A stretch of 64,000 nt of DNA, taken from assembly GCF_000317475.1 (NCBI RefSeq), contig NC_019729.1, positions 7,103,445 through 7,167,444 on the forward strand, given 5' to 3'. The position numbers and the translations under genes are program-made. Below, in pieces: positions 63,720-64,000 of this stretch. Origin of the DNA: Oscillatoria nigro-viridis PCC 7112 (GTDB lineage: Bacteria; Cyanobacteriota; Cyanobacteriia; Cyanobacteriales; Microcoleaceae). Each line of letters opens with the position of its first letter. The first letter of the stretch is position 1. Below the pieces are notes generated by a model. The model was not told the DNA's origin, did no database searches, and worked only from the letters and a program-made list of their open reading frames with translations.

Positions 63720-63992
63720 CTACAGCCCTGGAGCAAGGAGACCTGCGATACCCCCTTCTACCATTTTTTCGCCGATTTCATCGAATTTTCCTGTGACAAT
63801 AGCGCTCAAAAATCCGCTAAATACTCCTAGAACACCCCCCAATGGTCCTGCGCCGGCAACAGCTTCCAATTCACTGTCAGACAACTCACCTGAAGTATCT
63901 GACTGACTCTGATGCTGCGCTGCGATCGAATCCAGCCACTCTGAAACTTCTGTTGGCGAGAAACTGTAGCTTTTTTCTTTGCCAAGTTCCAC
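63720..63992 (-). CDS. Glycine-alanine-leader precursor peptide 3 (start near window edge)
   Basis: At least 90 residues. GTG 63992 is used here; the frame stays open to 64000, where AT? could complete an ATG just outside the window, so the true start may be missing. Leader ends GELSDSELEAVAGA (GA rather than GG). Core GPLGGVLGVFSGFLSAIVTG then KFDEIGEKMVEGGIAGLLAP, Gly-rich and hydrophobic with GxxxG-like spacing as in two-peptide bacteriocins or pore formers. Different leader N-terminus (SPTEVSEWLDSIAAQHQ) from precursors 1 and 2. Confidence 0.8.
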   Translation of the reverse strand: MELGKEKSYSFSPTEVSEWLDSIAAQHQSQSDTSGELSDSELEAVAGAGPLGGVLGVFSGFLSAIVTGKFDEIGEKMVEGGIAGLLAPGL

Positions 63993-64000
63993 AGTTTTAT

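Overview
The window is chromosomal DNA of a filamentous, non-heterocystous cyanobacterium, most likely of the Oscillatoriales (Microcoleus/Oscillatoria/Phormidium type). Evidence seen: very frequent GCGATCGC (HIP1) octamers, ndhL next to a DUF3007 gene and trpA, an ABA4-like gene, WD40 and pentapeptide-linked Ser/Thr kinases, GAF/PAS histidine kinases, heptanucleotide tandem repeats, and several families of dispersed palindromes. The genus is an inference.

Layout. 0-1.8 kb: 5' part of a GH57/DUF3536 glycosidase (minus strand, runs off the left edge). 2.3-4.5 kb: an eroded accessory island with an HsdM tail, a dead nucleotidyltransferase (MNT) antitoxin, a DUF4160 gene broken by a 141-bp MITE with target duplication, and an intact DUF2442-DUF4365-unknown operon. 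4.5-10.4 kb: single-gene metabolic and stress functions (alpha/beta hydrolase, FAD monooxygenase, Uma2 protein, VOC, GrpB, GNAT) and a Cax Ca2+/H+ exchanger. 10.4-11.5 kb: no gene, several hairpins. 11.5-31.5 kb: signalling and repeat proteins (WD40 Ser/Thr kinase, PD40-RTX protein, GAF sensor, LRR, pentapeptide, second Ser/Thr kinase, N-terminally truncated Hstk-type histidine kinase) mixed with housekeeping genes (transaldolase-like, pyrD, ABA4-like, carotenoid-type oxidoreductase). 31.5-33.2 kb: gene-poor and repeat-rich. 33-41 kb: lipoprotein, trpA-DUF3007-ndhL, intronless tRNA-Leu(UAA), a HAMP histidine kinase, a methyltransferase remnant, and an overlapping radical-SAM/methyltransferase pair. 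41-46.6 kb: ureD-A-B, a GT61 glycosyltransferase, then ureC. 47-53.6 kb (minus strand): pncB-nadD-nrtR-isochorismate/chorismate enzyme-nadE, an NAD cluster with its own regulator, followed by an RTX-DUF192 fusion and an orphan Csx3. 55-64 kb: a three-gene NHLP-type bacteriocin export system (HlyD-like adaptor, C39 peptidase ABC transporter, second ABC transporter) and, facing it, three small double-glycine-leader precursor genes with unrelated cores.

The strongest unusual themes are: (i) the exporter plus three divergent precursors; (ii) dispersed repeats that have entered coding sequences in frame (ureC, nadE twice, the GAF sensor, the pncB C-terminus, the Hstk remnant); (iii) an orphan Csx3 with no CRISPR array in the window; (iv) an unassigned structured region at 10.4-11.5 kb. 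All assignments rest on reading sequence and recalled family features; no database search was possible.
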